Source: Jimgerdemannia flammicorona
Lineage: Eukaryota; Mucoromycota; Endogonomycetes; Endogonales; Endogonaceae
Reading direction: 5' to 3'
DNA length: 19,990 nucleotides
Assembly: GCA_003990745.1 (NCBI GenBank)
Contig: RBNI01002027.1
Location: 1 to 19,990, forward strand
Shown here piece after piece: positions 9,540-16,916 of the stretch. The stretch's first letter is position 1. Each line of letters opens with the position of its first letter. The translations under genes were made by a program, and so were the position numbers. Below the pieces are notes generated by a model. It saw nothing but the letters and a program-made list of their open reading frames with translations. It did not search any database and was not told the DNA's origin.

Positions 9540-12200
9540 GCAGCGAGCAGATGAAGCCCTTGTTCGACCTGGGTGATCTTCTTGTTCAGGCCACAAGAGA
9601 CCTTGCTGCCAATGCTGATGGGATTGGGATTAATTATAATGTTGACAAGGTACTGGGAACCAACAAGCAAGTGTTCGGCATCCTTGGACCCCACACTGGT
9701 ATGTCGAAGGGTAATCTGTCAGATTCTGTGAATGTTGGAGTCACCATAATTACAGTAATGATAAATGTGTAAATAGGTCACTACTATGGCGATATCATAT
9801 TGTTGTTCAAGCCGGACATCATGAATCACCCACAATCGAACGTTACACCAAACGCTGCTACGGCGTTTTGGTCCGGAAAGTACGCCATTCCGAGGGCTTT
9901 CCAGCCATCATTCGTTATGATTCCTTCTGGCGATTTGATGTCCACTTTGTACTCAATGATTACGAAATTTAATTTAAAACCATACAGAGAGGCCACTTTT
10001 CGACCATTTATGCCAAGAGAAAAGCATCATTCCGATGAAGCTTTGAAAAAGTTTCATGGATCAAAGTTGCATCCCAGCTGCGGCAATTGGGCAAAAGCAG
10101 CGGCTGCCGATATCTGCGCGCAGGTATGTTTGACAAGCTTGGCCACATTGAGTACAGTACTGCAGTCTTTATGCGGAATTCACTTCGAGATTTCACAATC
10201 CTTGTTTATTGTTGTAAGGTTATGGAGACCACGGGAAAAACACTCCTTTCTTTGGATGACATTAAAACCGAGTGGATGAAGAGAGACTCTCATTTCGTAT
10301 TCGAGGCGCATTTGCCAAGCCTCATCCCGCTCTCATTTGTAGATAAGGTCATCATCCCTAAGGTAACATGTTTGAGCATAATGATATTTAAACATTTTTG
10401 TAGAGTAACCCGTTAGATTGATTGAATTTTCTTTTTCCTAGAATATTTGGGATAACAATTTGACTGACACCGATAAGCAACAGTTTCGACTGGCATTTCC
10501 CGACCCGAGCAATGATGTCGTAGTAATCTGTGATCCAGTTGGAGGGGATGTCGATGGACATCTCGATTTGACCGACGATAGGAGAAAGCTCATAAAAATC
10601 GCCATGGAGCACTGTTCATCGCCGCAAACTGACGCCATGACTGTCCCCCGATCGCTCGGCATGAGCGTTACTCTGGAGCGCGGGAAAGGTGCCATCCTGC
10701 CCCTACCATTCCGTTTTCGGGTCGCGGGCGAGGGAAATATCTATTTCCGTGCCAAGGGTAGCGAGTTTTTCGTTATGCTTACGGAGAAGCAGACCAAGGA
10801 TAGCTTCAACAATGGTGCGCGGCTTACCTTCTTTTTCGGTGGTCCCAAATCGCACATCCTCTACATCACCAAAAGCCCACCTTCGGCTCATAGAGTAACG
10901 CTTGACAGGAAGAATTGGATGACACGAGACTGGGAATTCGATCGCGGTTTCGCTGAGGGAGATTGGGTCAATTACCACATACAGCTGGACAGCAAGTACG
11001 TCGCTTCGGTATTTCCTATTGCTTTTGGATTGAATTTATGAATCGTTCATAATGACTAAACTGAAATCAACACCATTAGGCAAAAGATCTGCATGGTGGA
11101 GCATTGGGGTCATTCGCAGATTTACAATCGGCGAACACTGGTTCTTAATACAGATGCTGTTCCTGGAGAATACAGCTTCAATGTACAGTGGTTGGGAATC
11201 GGAGTATGGAAGAATCAGGTACGTGTTCATGGTATCGGGCATGTAGACCTGAAATTAGTAACCATTGTATTGATGTGTAACCACATCGATAGGTCTCATT
11301 CGAATACATCGAGGTGCATCAAAAGCCGATGGCAGTCAATGCCATAGCTCAACCACAAGAGCTGTTCCCTGGGCCGTTGCCTGGGCCGTCATCTGTACCG
11401 TCGACTGGACCATCGCCTGGACCGTCGCCTGGACCGTCGCCTGGACCGTCGCCTGGACCGTCACGTGGAAAAACATTGAGATTTCTTACAAGCGCATTTT
11501 CGGCCTTAAAGGTAAACAAAGCTTCAACGGACGCTCCGACGACACCAAGTGCGACGCTGACGCCTAATACTGACTCCACGGCCTTAAAGGTAACCAAAGC
11601 TTCAACGAACGCTCCAACGACACCAGGTGCGAGGCCGACGCCTATTGCTGACTCCACACTTCTCAGCGGAGCCTTTCAAGCAAATGATAAGGCCGTTTGT
11701 AGCCTTCAAACGTTTTGTCCCAATTACAACGACTCAGCTCATTGTCAAAATTATGTGCATCCGTTCGTGACGCCCTGTCGCAACATGGCGACGTGTAAAT
11801 TCCAATTTATCAAATCGCCACACAACCAGGTAATCGTCAATCTCTTTGGCAGACTTGTTAGTTCACGATGAGCATGCGTTTTCCATAATGCTTTTAGTGT
11901 CGGATCGTTTACTGACGGAATTCTATACAAATCATGCAGGAGCGTTCCCATCTATGTCGGTTCGGCAATGGATGTCGTGAACTGAACGATGCCGAGCACC
12001 GGCTTTATTATATACATAAGTGTTTGCCAAAATGCGTGGATGACCAGAATTGTGCGCAGATAGGTGACTGGTGGCACCGCGAGAGCTTCCAGCATGACAA
12101 ATTGCCCTGCATTCTGATTCCCTGCAATGCCGGCTTACGGTGTCCTAGAATCAACGACTTGGGACATGCTAACGTCTACAAACATATCTCGAGACAGTGA
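3856..12200 (+). CDS. Giant ADP-ribose hub: UBZ4-RRM-PARG-PBZ array protein (25 exons, 2,074 aa)
   Basis: Reconstructed exons: 3856-4086, 4165-4483, 4583-4636, 4729-5054, 5175-5356, 5453-5632, 5738-5966, 6058-6269, 6364-6500, 6603-6706, 6795-7103, 7190-7434, 7515-7678, 7760-8056, 8138-8719, 8804-9069, 9145-9276, 9349-9467, 9544-9698, 9777-10123, 10219-10362, 10442-10995, 11080-11218, 11293-11829, 11940-12200. They total 6,225 nt and stay in phase throughout, and several junctions are confirmed because they restore a zinc-finger spacing or the PARG signature. Domain order: RRM-like (about 10-80), UBZ4 (210-232), RRM-like (291-370, 372-445, 447-520, 535-612), PARG (about 660-945), ten PBZ-type fingers (964-1206), helical linker (1207-1390), ART-like candidate (1395-1578), beta-rich module (1640-1815), Pro/Ser/Thr repeats (1835-1931), five PBZ-type fingers (1945-2070). 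Likely role: binding and hydrolysing poly(ADP-ribose), perhaps on ubiquitinated or RNA-bound targets. No signal peptide or membrane segment is visible, so nucleus or cytosol is expected. ATG 3856 is chosen over the out-of-frame ATG at 3845. A split into two genes is possible but nothing calls for it. Confidence 0.85.
3880..4177 (+). other. Domain: first RRM-like repeat (residues about 10-82)
   Basis: The first exon has the beta-alpha-beta-beta-alpha-beta order of an RNA-recognition fold: a strand ending in SEIPAG, a helix around TNILEAL, a strand VTVAVR, a strand TAIVNGLS followed by a helix and a last strand AGHWVNV that crosses intron 1. The aromatic residues of classical RNP motifs are not kept, so RNA binding is uncertain. 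It could equally be a protein-interaction RRM-like fold. Confidence 0.45.
4752..4817 (+). other. Domain: UBZ4 (Rad18-type) ubiquitin-binding zinc finger
   Basis: Residues 210-232 show C210-x2-C213-x13-H227-x3-C231 with the typical sequence CPLC at the front and NIHIDNCL at the back. This is the pattern of UBZ4 fingers in Rad18 and related DNA-repair proteins, which bind mono- or polyubiquitin. All four zinc ligands are present. The spacing between the ligand pairs is slightly longer than in Rad18, within what I would expect of the family. It suggests recruitment to ubiquitinated targets. Confidence 0.75.
4995..6462 (+). other. Domain: tandem RRM-like repeats 2-5 (residues about 291-612)
   Basis: Four successive units look RRM-like. 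Unit 2 (exons 4-5) has VYLVGVP as the RNP2-like strand and RIGCVMFARREAA as the RNP1-like strand with its helix. Unit 3 (exon 6) has AILFVGG and MQGFLAFDCDFDAAEKAL. Unit 4 (exon 7) has MVYLEELPP and GTGVILLANP. Unit 5 (exons 8-9) has GMAILSLKD and ends in GRPVFIRAM, a typical last strand. Introns fall within the units at varying positions. Units 2 and 3 are the clearest; unit 5 is the weakest. A series of divergent RRMs next to ADP-ribose domains recalls animal PARP14 and PARP10. Confidence 0.6.
6795..7900 (+). other. Domain: microbial-type PARG catalytic domain (residues about 660-945)
   Basis: This matches the microbial-type poly(ADP-ribose) glycohydrolase family (TIGR02452/DUF2263; macrodomain fold), which removes ADP-ribose from PAR chains. 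Marks in order: VVLNMAS before the loop, then PGGG (765-768), GGG-x7-QEE with Q776, E777, E778, GIYTPDVTVFR, a strand FIAVAAYR, LLLSALGCGAFQNPP (879-893) and IVFAIVEDHN. In PARGs the second glutamate of QEE is catalytic; it is kept here as E778. All key elements are intact, so an active enzyme is expected. The signature is formed only after splicing exon 11 to exon 12. Confidence 0.88.
7957..8850 (+). other. Domain: ten tandem PBZ-type CCHH fingers (residues 964-1206)
   Basis: Ten units fit C-x5-C-x6/7-H-x5-H (finger 7 has C-x6-C). The first cysteines are at residues 964, 987, 1010, 1034, 1057, 1082, 1108, 1130, 1156 and 1186. This is the ligand spacing of the PBZ finger of APLF and CHFR, which binds poly(ADP-ribose), and several units keep the aromatic and glycine after the first Cys (SFGGG, PFGKD, KYGAT) and the HP after the last His. 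Linkers are 3, 3, 3, 3, 4, 5, 1, 5 and 9 residues. Fingers 2 and 10 are completed across introns 14 and 15. PAR binding is inferred from the family; the basic and aromatic contact residues vary. Confidence 0.75.
9468..9543 (+). other. Intron 18 with a 54-base poly(T) tract
   Basis: This 76-bp intron is mostly one uninterrupted T run (9485-9538) lying just before the acceptor GGCAG. It serves as an extreme polypyrimidine tract. The donor is GTTCGT. Flanking exons join in phase, giving Ser at the junction. The run length may vary between strains or be misassembled. Confidence 0.7.
9640..10362 (+). other. Domain: unassigned module with ADP-ribosyltransferase-like features (residues about 1395-1578)
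   Basis: The module contains YYGDIILLFKPDI (1417-1429), AATAFWSG, SKLHPSCGNWAKAAAADI (ending near 1528) and HFVFEAHLPSLIPLSFVDKV (1555-1574) before VIIPKN. In several ART-fold enzymes an early YGD-type strand is followed late in the domain by a strand bearing the catalytic Glu and then a 'lPLs.I..I..p' pair; E1559 sits where that Glu would be. I cannot identify the other catalytic residues. This is a fold guess, not an assignment. It could be a different alpha/beta domain. The module looks conserved rather than linker-like: compositionally complex, with Trp, Gly and Cys spread through it. Confidence 0.3.
10625..11325 (+). other. Domain: beta-rich module, possibly Methyltransf_FA-like (residues about 1640-1815)
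   Basis: Exons 22-23 plus the start of exon 24 encode alternating strands rich in Phe, Tyr and Val: PFRFRVAGEGNIYFRAKG, a VMLTEKQ strand, RLTFFFGGPKSHILYITK, and later DWVNYHIQL and FEYIEV. The order 'F.aKg...v.Lt....i.iGG...s.i' recalls the farnesoic acid O-methyltransferase-type domain (PF12248), thought to be a lectin-like beta sandwich. The match is loose. Any jelly-roll domain would explain the pattern. Confidence 0.3.
11377..11472 (+). repeat. Coding 12-bp minisatellite (Gly-Pro-Ser-Pro linker)
   Basis: Four perfect copies of TCGCCTGGACCG lie at 11413-11460, with worn copies on both sides. In frame they give a GPSP repeat between residues about 1835 and 1866, a flexible, probably extended linker between the beta-rich module and the second finger array. 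Copy number is likely to vary between strains. Confidence 0.85.
11503..11658 (+). repeat. 78-bp direct repeat in exon 24 (two copies)
   Basis: Copies at 11503-11580 and 11581-11658 adjoin exactly and encode two 26-residue units (1880-1905 and 1906-1931) that both begin ALKV and contain KAST.APTTP. Most differences between them are single bases. The duplication keeps the frame and lengthens the Thr/Pro-rich linker. Confidence 0.85.
11698..12185 (+). other. Domain: C-terminal array of five PBZ-type fingers (residues 1945-2070)
   Basis: Five units fit C-x5-C-x7/8-H-x5-H, with first cysteines at residues 1945, 1971, 1994, 2020 and 2050. Finger 12 is completed across intron 24, which supports that junction. 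Linkers are 5, 1, 5 and 9 residues, the same as between fingers 6-10 of the first array, and both arrays share HPF.TPC after their first finger. The protein ends four residues after the last ligand His. The function expected is poly(ADP-ribose) binding, by family. Confidence 0.75.
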
Positions 12201-12528
12201 TGATGATGCTTTTTACGGACGCGACCTTTAGGCCATTTTTTATTTTTATTTTTGGAGGTGACCTGTACAATCATTCATAAAATGGCATGAACTAATTGCC
12301 AATAATAGTACAAAAATATAATATATATATATATATATATAAATAAATTAAATAAATGAATATTGTGAGCCAATATCATTAATTCAACGTATATGATGAA
12401 GATGAGAAGCAAAAACTGGGTGTCCTGTACCATAATTCGTGCTTCCGGTGCTGTACAAAAAATCCAATCGATCTCGGACGCTCGCGGCTACTCATTGCCC
12501 CCGACCGATCTTTGCGATACTTTTTTCG
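12201..12528 (+). terminator. 3' region of the large gene: (AT)n tract and poly(A) signals
   Basis: After the TGA (12198-12200) come T-rich blocks, then an (AT)n tract at about 12321-12340 and two AATAAA words at 12342-12347 and 12351-12356, some 145-155 bp past the stop. These are plausible polyadenylation signals. From 12390 to 12528 the sequence is more GC-balanced but holds no recognisable gene. Confidence 0.4.
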
Positions 12529-12802
12529 TTTATTTTATTTTATTTTACTATGTACTAAAAATATATTATTATAACATTATAAATAGATATAAAATTTCCA
12601 ATGATATTGAGAAAAAAAATATTATTGATACTATTACTAGTAATAGAGATGTTTTTTTATAATAGCTGAAGTTTTCTTGATACTATATATATTATAAAGG
12701 TGCTTTTAATAAAAACTAAAATATTATCAATATTATAGTAAAAAGAATTTTGAGAGAAAATAAGATAAGATATTTCAATAATTTAGAATTTTTGTGAATA
12801 TT
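12529..12802. repeat. 274-bp CpG-free AT-rich patch
   Basis: No CG occurs between 12527-12528 and 12803-12804, and the composition switches to the same ATT/TAGTAATAG vocabulary as the left end of the window. It looks like a small decayed insertion between genes. I see no terminal repeats. Confidence 0.5.
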
Positions 12803-13340
12803 CGTAAGACCGAACAGAAGAAGCAGTTTATTCAAATTGTCACATGTCGAAGAATTAACAAAATAGATGTTCTTCAAAACTTTATTAGATACTGCTATAA
12901 CTGTCTTTTATGAAATAAAATTTGATGTCATGAGTGAGACATATATAATAAATCAGTCAAACTATTAACCTATGTATATACTCAGAAAATTCAGGGCAAT
13001 TACTCTATCAGCATTTCGGAGGCCAGCACAACGGCGCGATGGAGAGATCTAACAGGCTAATGGACTCGCTGTATGGGCTGGTTGTGCAATGGCAAGCGAT
13101 AAGCAAGAACCAAAAGGCAAAAGGTAGACAAACAAATCATGCTCGTCTCTCCGAGACTCGCCTGTTGAACGTGAACTGCGCTCGAAATGATTTTCCACAG
13201 CCCAACCCACCTTTCGAAAAAAAAAAAACAAAAAACAAATAGACATAAAATTCACCCTCAACCCTAACCACTACTCTCTTACCGTCGTCCACGGAGCACC
13301 GCCATCGACACCATCTCTGCTACTCGGCATACACTTTTGT
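12803..13340. other. Intergenic stretch, no gene recognised
   Basis: Mixed composition with CG dinucleotides returning. An A-rich run lies at 13220-13240 and a pyrimidine-rich stretch at 13253-13330, which could be a promoter or leader for the exon-like sequence that follows. A 67-codon ATG frame at 13039-13242 has no recognisable features and ends in the A-run, so I do not call it a gene. Confidence 0.5.
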
Positions 13341-13341
13341 A

Positions 13342-14100
13342 AGCCTCGAGCGCGTCGTGAAGGGCAGCGCGATCATCCTGGAATTCGACGGCCAACGACC
13401 AAGTGCATTTAAGGGAGGGATTTTGAAAGGTGGACGAAAAACAATTAGATACAGGACGACTGAAAAGAGCGCTACGTCATCATCCGATTTGGCGACGGAT
13501 GTTAGTGGGTCGCCCGGTTCTCGTTCCTCCTCTGCTTTCTCTGACTCCACGTATGTACACTACCTTTGCGTTAGTGACTGGATCCAATGGAAAGTGCACG
13601 TCATATAAAATTCCCCTATCACCCGGCCACATCCCAGATAAAGCAACCTTCACCATTCATGTTCAACGTGTATGAACCATCGTGCCATGTGCCGAGATCG
13701 CAAGTCTACAATTCGAGGGAGAGGTATATACGCGCGATCAAAAAGCGATTATTTAGTCGCAAATATTCAAAGCGACCCATCCACCGCCCCTCTTAAGTTC
13801 GTATTTTATTATATTACATCTCAGCCTCAGGCATTTCCTTCGCCACCACCCTCACACGGTATCCGGTTTCATCCTTGCTTAACGCTGAGCGCCGGTCCGA
13901 ATACCAAGAACACCTTTTGTGGAGGTGGCACATATTCTGTCTGGGCTGGAAAACACCATTGGAAGGAGTGCGATACCAGGCCGGTTGCCACAAAGGAATG
14001 CCTCAACCCCGCCTTCTCTTGCTATTGCCGTGGACTCATCGTGGATTTCTCTGAAGAGCAGAACGTTCAGCGTTTCGACACAGGAGCGTCCCCGTCATAA
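13342..14100 (+). pseudogene. Exon-like fragments of an unrecognised gene
   Basis: An open segment at about 13342-13550 ends exactly at a strong donor, GTATGT at 13551. It encodes VVKGSAIILEFDGQRPS followed by a Ser-rich tail. A second open segment at 13825-14100 follows a good acceptor (ACATCTCAG) and runs to TAA at 14098-14100; it contains FCGGGTYSVWAGKHHW and five cysteines after that. I could not join the two through 13551-13824 with confidence, and no start codon is obvious, so this may be a decayed gene or an intact one I have failed to splice. The GGTYSVWAGK word is faintly like the heme-binding loop of cytochrome b5-like MAPR proteins; too little remains to claim it. Confidence 0.3.
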
Positions 14101-14224
14101 TTTACCAATCAGTCTCTGTTTGCCGAGTTTCACCAATGGACCCACAACCACGCGCCACAGGGGTCAAAACTAGTAGAGATAAGCTGGCGTCTTCCCCTTA
14201 GCTTTACAGTGTCGCGGCATCGGG

Positions 14225-14310
14225 CACTATAAAACGCTGACCCACAAGCGCTGGAGCGGGAGGGCATGGCGGGCCAGGGCGCTTTATAAATATGGCGGGC
14301 CATTACTTTT
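14225..14310 (+). promoter_or_regulatory. Promoter-like segment with two TATA words and a repeated 11-mer
   Basis: TATAAAA occurs near 14228 and TTTATAAAT near 14283. The word ATGGCGGGCCA occurs twice, near 14265 and 14292, flanking the second TATA. The segment lies 300-375 bp before the ATG at 14602 and could be the promoter of the decayed gene that follows. Confidence 0.3.
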
Positions 14311-14601
14311 TTTAATCATGCCCGGTTCGGTCCGTATAGCTCAACCTCGTCTGGGACAGAATGGATAACTTGCATAGCAGACACCCCGTCGCCGCGACAT
14401 CTACGCCCACTTTATTGACCGTTTGCCCCGTTGTGCGTATATATATATATATACAAAAAAATTTGTGGCTGCTCTCACGTGTAGGTAGGAGGAACATACT
14501 CGACCACTTCCCCACATTACTTTCTGCCCCCATCCTCTCCCTGCTCTCCAACCCAACATCCTACCCTCTTCTTTAGACCACTAGACCTCGTCTCCGCAAC
14601 C

Positions 14602-16916
14602 ATGTTCCAATCTGACTTCACAACATATTCCGTGCGAGTCACCGCGGGTTTGCCATTCTTTTCGCTTACAGTGGGAATCCCAACCCCAAGGTTGACGTCG
14701 AGGGTAAGCAGGCCGTGCACCTCATTGGTAGTCTCATCGATAAGAGAGGGTTGGGGTACGAGGAGGAGGATCAAATGCGGTTTTAGATTCGCTTTTGTTT
14801 GGCGCGTAACTTTGTGTGTTTCCGATCGCTAATGAATTTCCAATCCTCCTTAGATAGTCGTTTCAGGCGTCAACACTCTTCGTCAATGAAAATAGCATAC
14901 TATTTAGCCTGAAGAGCCGAGCCGCCGAGGCCGTTTAGGCCATTGAGGAACTCAAGGAGCACCGCAACTGGGCTCTCGACAATTTTACTGAACTGGTTGT
15001 CGAGGGCAAGGTCCAGGTTGTAGAGGTGGCGAGTGTTTTTTTTTTTTTTTTCCGACTTCGTAGTGGGGGAGGGCGAGAATCGGATAACTGACATGTTTAT
15101 GGGCACCCTCCTCGTCTTCATATTCTCAGGCATTCAGGGACCTACTTGCTTCTTCTCAACGACCTGTTCCGGTCATCTGGCTCGCCAAACATACGAACAG
15201 CTGTGCTTGATCTTCCTGACGGACGTGCAAAGAGGTGTGTGGTGCTGGACGAGGCTGAGACCAGATGGTGGACAGACAGGTTTGAGGCCAGTGAAGGGTG
15301 AATCGGGGGTGATAGCGGGGAGAGCCGTGGTAACGAGAGGGGAGAAAGTAGCAAGGAGAAGGAGACAACAACAGGAAAAGGGGTGTGAAAAGGGGTGTGG
15401 GATATAGGTAGGTTTTGTGAGGGCCATGTTTTTTTCCTTGATGTGGGTTCGAGGAGGAAAATGCTTTAACTCGTGTCGTCCATTGTTCCACAGAGGCAAC
15501 GAACCCCGCTACCGCAAACACCGCCAGATCGATCGTGTTCTTCCATTTCAAGACTAACCCAAGTACGTTCGCGAGGCTCGCCATGCTGGCTGTGTTTGAT
15601 TGCGTGCCCTGCCTGGCGCATTATAGCAGGTTCGGGTAGGAGGTTGACAACGTCATCAAACAGTTCGTGGAGGTCTTGTGCTTGGAGGTCTGAGATTGTG
15701 CAGGCAGCCGTTTGTAGGGTTTATATGAAGGCGGTTAAGAAGGTTTGTATTCGTTGTCGTTCTTCGGTTAGTGGAAGGTGTTTTATTTAGGAAGAAGAAA
15801 AATACCGGTTTTGGTTCTCAAATCCAATCCTATTCTTCCGTACAGTTCTTTGAGCTCATCATGGACGACCGTCACACTTCGGTCGAACCCGACATTGCAT
15901 CTCGTTCGGTTCTTCACGCACACGCTTAAATCCGGTGGCGGCGCCGGTGTCAACGCAATGGCCTCGCGGGCCTCCTCGCAGCACATAATGACATGCACCG
16001 TGATGGCATCACGTACGCCGTGTTCAAGGCCACCGGCTACCAGCTCATCATCAACCGTAACGCCAGAGTCATGATCGGACAGAGGGATGCGGAAATAATG
16101 TAAGTGTTGGCGCTATTTTGTTTGAGGGAGGTGCCCCTGGTGGGCGTGAGGCGGGTTTGAGGATTGAGCTGTCGATAGGCGCTTAGTGGTGATAGTGGGT
16201 GAGTTCTTGGGGTATGTTGGGTTTGTTTCGGGTTTAACGTGCCCTTTTCATCTTTGCATCAGATCGAAGTCGAATCAATTCGAGGACCCTATCCAAGAAC
16301 ACTCGATTGACATTTCAGAGGGATCAAGTCGTTTCAAAGCCTGGGTTACAATTCGGTAAAGGTCTCATTTTCATCATGGTATATTTCCCACCATGACATC
16401 ATTCTTACATCTATGATCACACTATTCACTGTCATTTTAGACGATTCCGCCTCCGCCTCCACCTCCAAGCGTTTCGGCGCTGCTATCCCGATACGCCGCA
16501 AATCGATCGCTGCCATCCGCTCCGACGACGAAGAAGACAACGATGAGCCTGGTGCGGCGACGTCGACCTGCGCTAAGGATAAACCCATGGCTGTTCGGGA
16601 CTTGTGATCCGCGCCCTGGCAGCAACTGCTCTTGGATAATGATGAGGAACGGCTTGTCGATATCCACCGCGCGTTTAGGAACAAACGGCTTGCACTCGGC
16701 ACGGACGACTATTTCGGATCGCCGAGTAAGAGGAGGAGGAGAAGGCCGGATCGGGGAAGGAGTCGCAGTATGCACACGAGCTTGAACTGGGGGAGCAGGA
16801 AAGGGAGGAGAGCAGGAAAGGGAGCTAGCTGGCCGGACGACGGCGACGCGCGGGAGGACGGGTCTCAGCCACCTCGGCGTTCCGAGAAGCGCAAGCCGTT
16901 GCCCATACGGGACTAG
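14602..16916 (+). pseudogene. Decayed multi-exon gene, possibly Scc3/STAG cohesin subunit C-terminal part
   Basis: Separate coding-like pieces, each next to plausible splice sites, lie on one strand: 14673-14783 (KVDVEGKQAVHLIGSLIDKR), 14867-15031 (LKEHRNWALDNFTELVVEG) with an internal TAG at 14936, 15131-15298 (TYLLLLNDLFRS, then PDGRAKRC), 15494-15670 (CLAHYSRFG, then DNVIKQFVEVL) with an internal TAG at 15637, 15846-16097 (FFELIMDDRHTS) with TAA at 15927, 16263-16355, and an acidic then basic tail (SDDEEDNDE, SPSKRRRRR) to 16916. The third to fifth pieces resemble the C-terminal helical region of fungal Scc3, where an HYGRLG-type loop precedes a D..K..VDVL helix. Three in-frame stops and mismatched phases point to decay. 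Scc3 holds sister chromatids together as part of cohesin, so a living copy should exist elsewhere. The identity rests on memory of the family. Confidence 0.35.
15036..15051. repeat. 16-base poly(T) run
   Basis: A T homopolymer inside the presumed intron between the second and third readable pieces of the decayed gene. It resembles the longer T run in intron 18 of the large gene. Confidence 0.8.

Noticed and set aside
9468..9543. Poly(T) tract as a retroposon tail that ends one gene and begins another
   Set aside because: Flanking exons join in phase across it and the size is normal for introns of this gene, so an intron is the simpler reading.
11349..11657. Minus-strand 102-codon Gly/Asp/Pro-rich frame
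   Set aside because: It is the antisense of the GPSP and 26-residue linker repeats, which fully explain its repetitive look.
13253..13270. Telomere-like ACCCTAACC word
   Set aside because: Only a single short occurrence within a pyrimidine-rich stretch, with no tandem array.
15156..15584. Minus-strand 142-codon frame over the Scc3-like pieces
   Set aside because: Low-complexity His/Pro/Ser-rich product without motif. The opposite strand carries the readable, splice-bounded pieces.
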